Below, in pieces: positions 5,876 through 6,333 of a stretch of DNA of 6,333 nt. Below the pieces are notes generated by a model that had not been told where the DNA came from, did no database searches, and worked only from the letters and a program-made list of their open reading frames with translations. How positions within the stretch are numbered: the first letter of the stretch is position 1; each line of letters begins with the position of its first letter. Origin of the DNA: Desulfobacterales bacterium (GTDB lineage Bacteria > Desulfobacterota > Desulfobacteria > Desulfobacterales > C00003106); the NCBI GenBank assembly GCA_030594505.1, contig JAUVFC010000104.1:1-6333 (forward strand). Reading direction: 5' to 3'. The position numbers and the translations under genes are program-made.

Positions 5876-6333
5876 AGCCATGGTCAGGCTAGTGGGCCAT
5901 GATGAGAATTATTGCTCAGCAATTACCAACATGACTCTACGAAGGTGTTAGTTTCCTGATAACAGTAGCTATGCGCTAACATATGATCTGTGGCCATTAT
6001 ATTATTAATATTTTTAAATGTTTAGAAAATTTATCTAGATTTTTAGTTAGTTTTCTTCTAACAAAATTTCGTCCCATCCATCTTAAATAAACTTTAATTC
6101 ATACCATAAATTCTTTATTTTTCAAAATGTTATGCCCTATTGCTGTTTTTGGCATACCTATTGCTCTTCTCTATTGTTAACGCTCTCAAAAAAAATCACT
6201 CGCTTCATTCAGTGAAATAATCCATAGAGGGATCCTCAATGATGGGTCCCTTGATGGGAGCAAACAGTATATTCACATTTGTATTAGAGTTTATGATTAT
6301 ACAAAAATAAATAATTTTTATGAAAAGGTATAG
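5876..6333. other. A+T-rich stretch without recognisable genes
   Basis: No frame with a plausible protein was found on either strand. Composition is extreme in places (8 G+C of 60 in 6001-6060). There is a small hairpin, GGGATCC/GGGTCCC (6229-6235, 6244-6250, one T-G pair), not followed by a T tract. A short inverted pair TCACT/AGTGA lies near 6196-6215. The last bases contain an ATG followed by three codons at the right edge with no ribosome binding site, too little to call. It may be intergenic DNA of an acquired segment. Confidence 0.5.

Overview
The window looks like bacterial chromosomal DNA. The core genes (an E. coli CpsG-like phosphomannomutase, a small PilZ protein, an MTA/SAH deaminase-type amidohydrolase and a YkgJ-type cysteine protein) and the abundance of short palindromic repeats would fit an anaerobic deltaproteobacterium (Desulfobacterota). 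That assignment is an inference from style and gene content; no rRNA or other firm taxonomic marker is present.

Layout. Positions 1-962 (minus) hold the N-terminal 320 codons of a phosphomannomutase/phosphoglucomutase that runs off the left edge. Positions 963-1361 hold no intact gene. They contain two unrelated inverted-repeat elements (977-1044 and 1203-1336), each flanked by a short direct repeat that looks like a target-site duplication. The second lies inside a tiny ORF that has the best ribosome binding site in the window. Positions 1362-2585 (plus) encode a 407-residue protein I cannot assign to a named family; parts of it look like a degenerate aminoglycoside-phosphotransferase/kinase fold. 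Positions 2586-2964 carry a third inverted-repeat element (2711-2926, with TCTTA duplications). One terminus-like 13-mer of that element also occurs at the very 3' end of the 407-residue gene. Positions 2971-3333 (plus) encode a single-domain PilZ protein, convergent with a minus-strand pair: the deaminase (3359-4684) downstream of a YkgJ-like gene (4711 to about 5403).

Right end. Near 5400 the character of the DNA changes. Leftward it is about half G+C (34 of 60 in 4501-4560). Rightward it falls (25 of 60 in 5521-5580, 8 of 60 in 6001-6060). The YkgJ frame keeps its N-terminal metal-binding cysteines upstream of its first ATG but has no ATG, GTG or TTG start before the break, so its 5' end appears to have been replaced or broken. 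Beyond the break is a plus-strand ORF for a Gly/Ser/Trp/Asn-rich 111-residue protein (5408-5743), a nested hairpin (5799-5875), and about 450 bases of very A+T-rich DNA in which I find no gene.

How the genes relate. The phosphomannomutase serves nucleotide-sugar and polysaccharide supply. PilZ proteins act in c-di-GMP signalling. The deaminase handles the by-products of S-adenosylmethionine use. I see no single pathway linking them. The most unusual aspects are the three insertion-like palindromic elements packed around one orphan gene and the composition break that decapitates the YkgJ gene.
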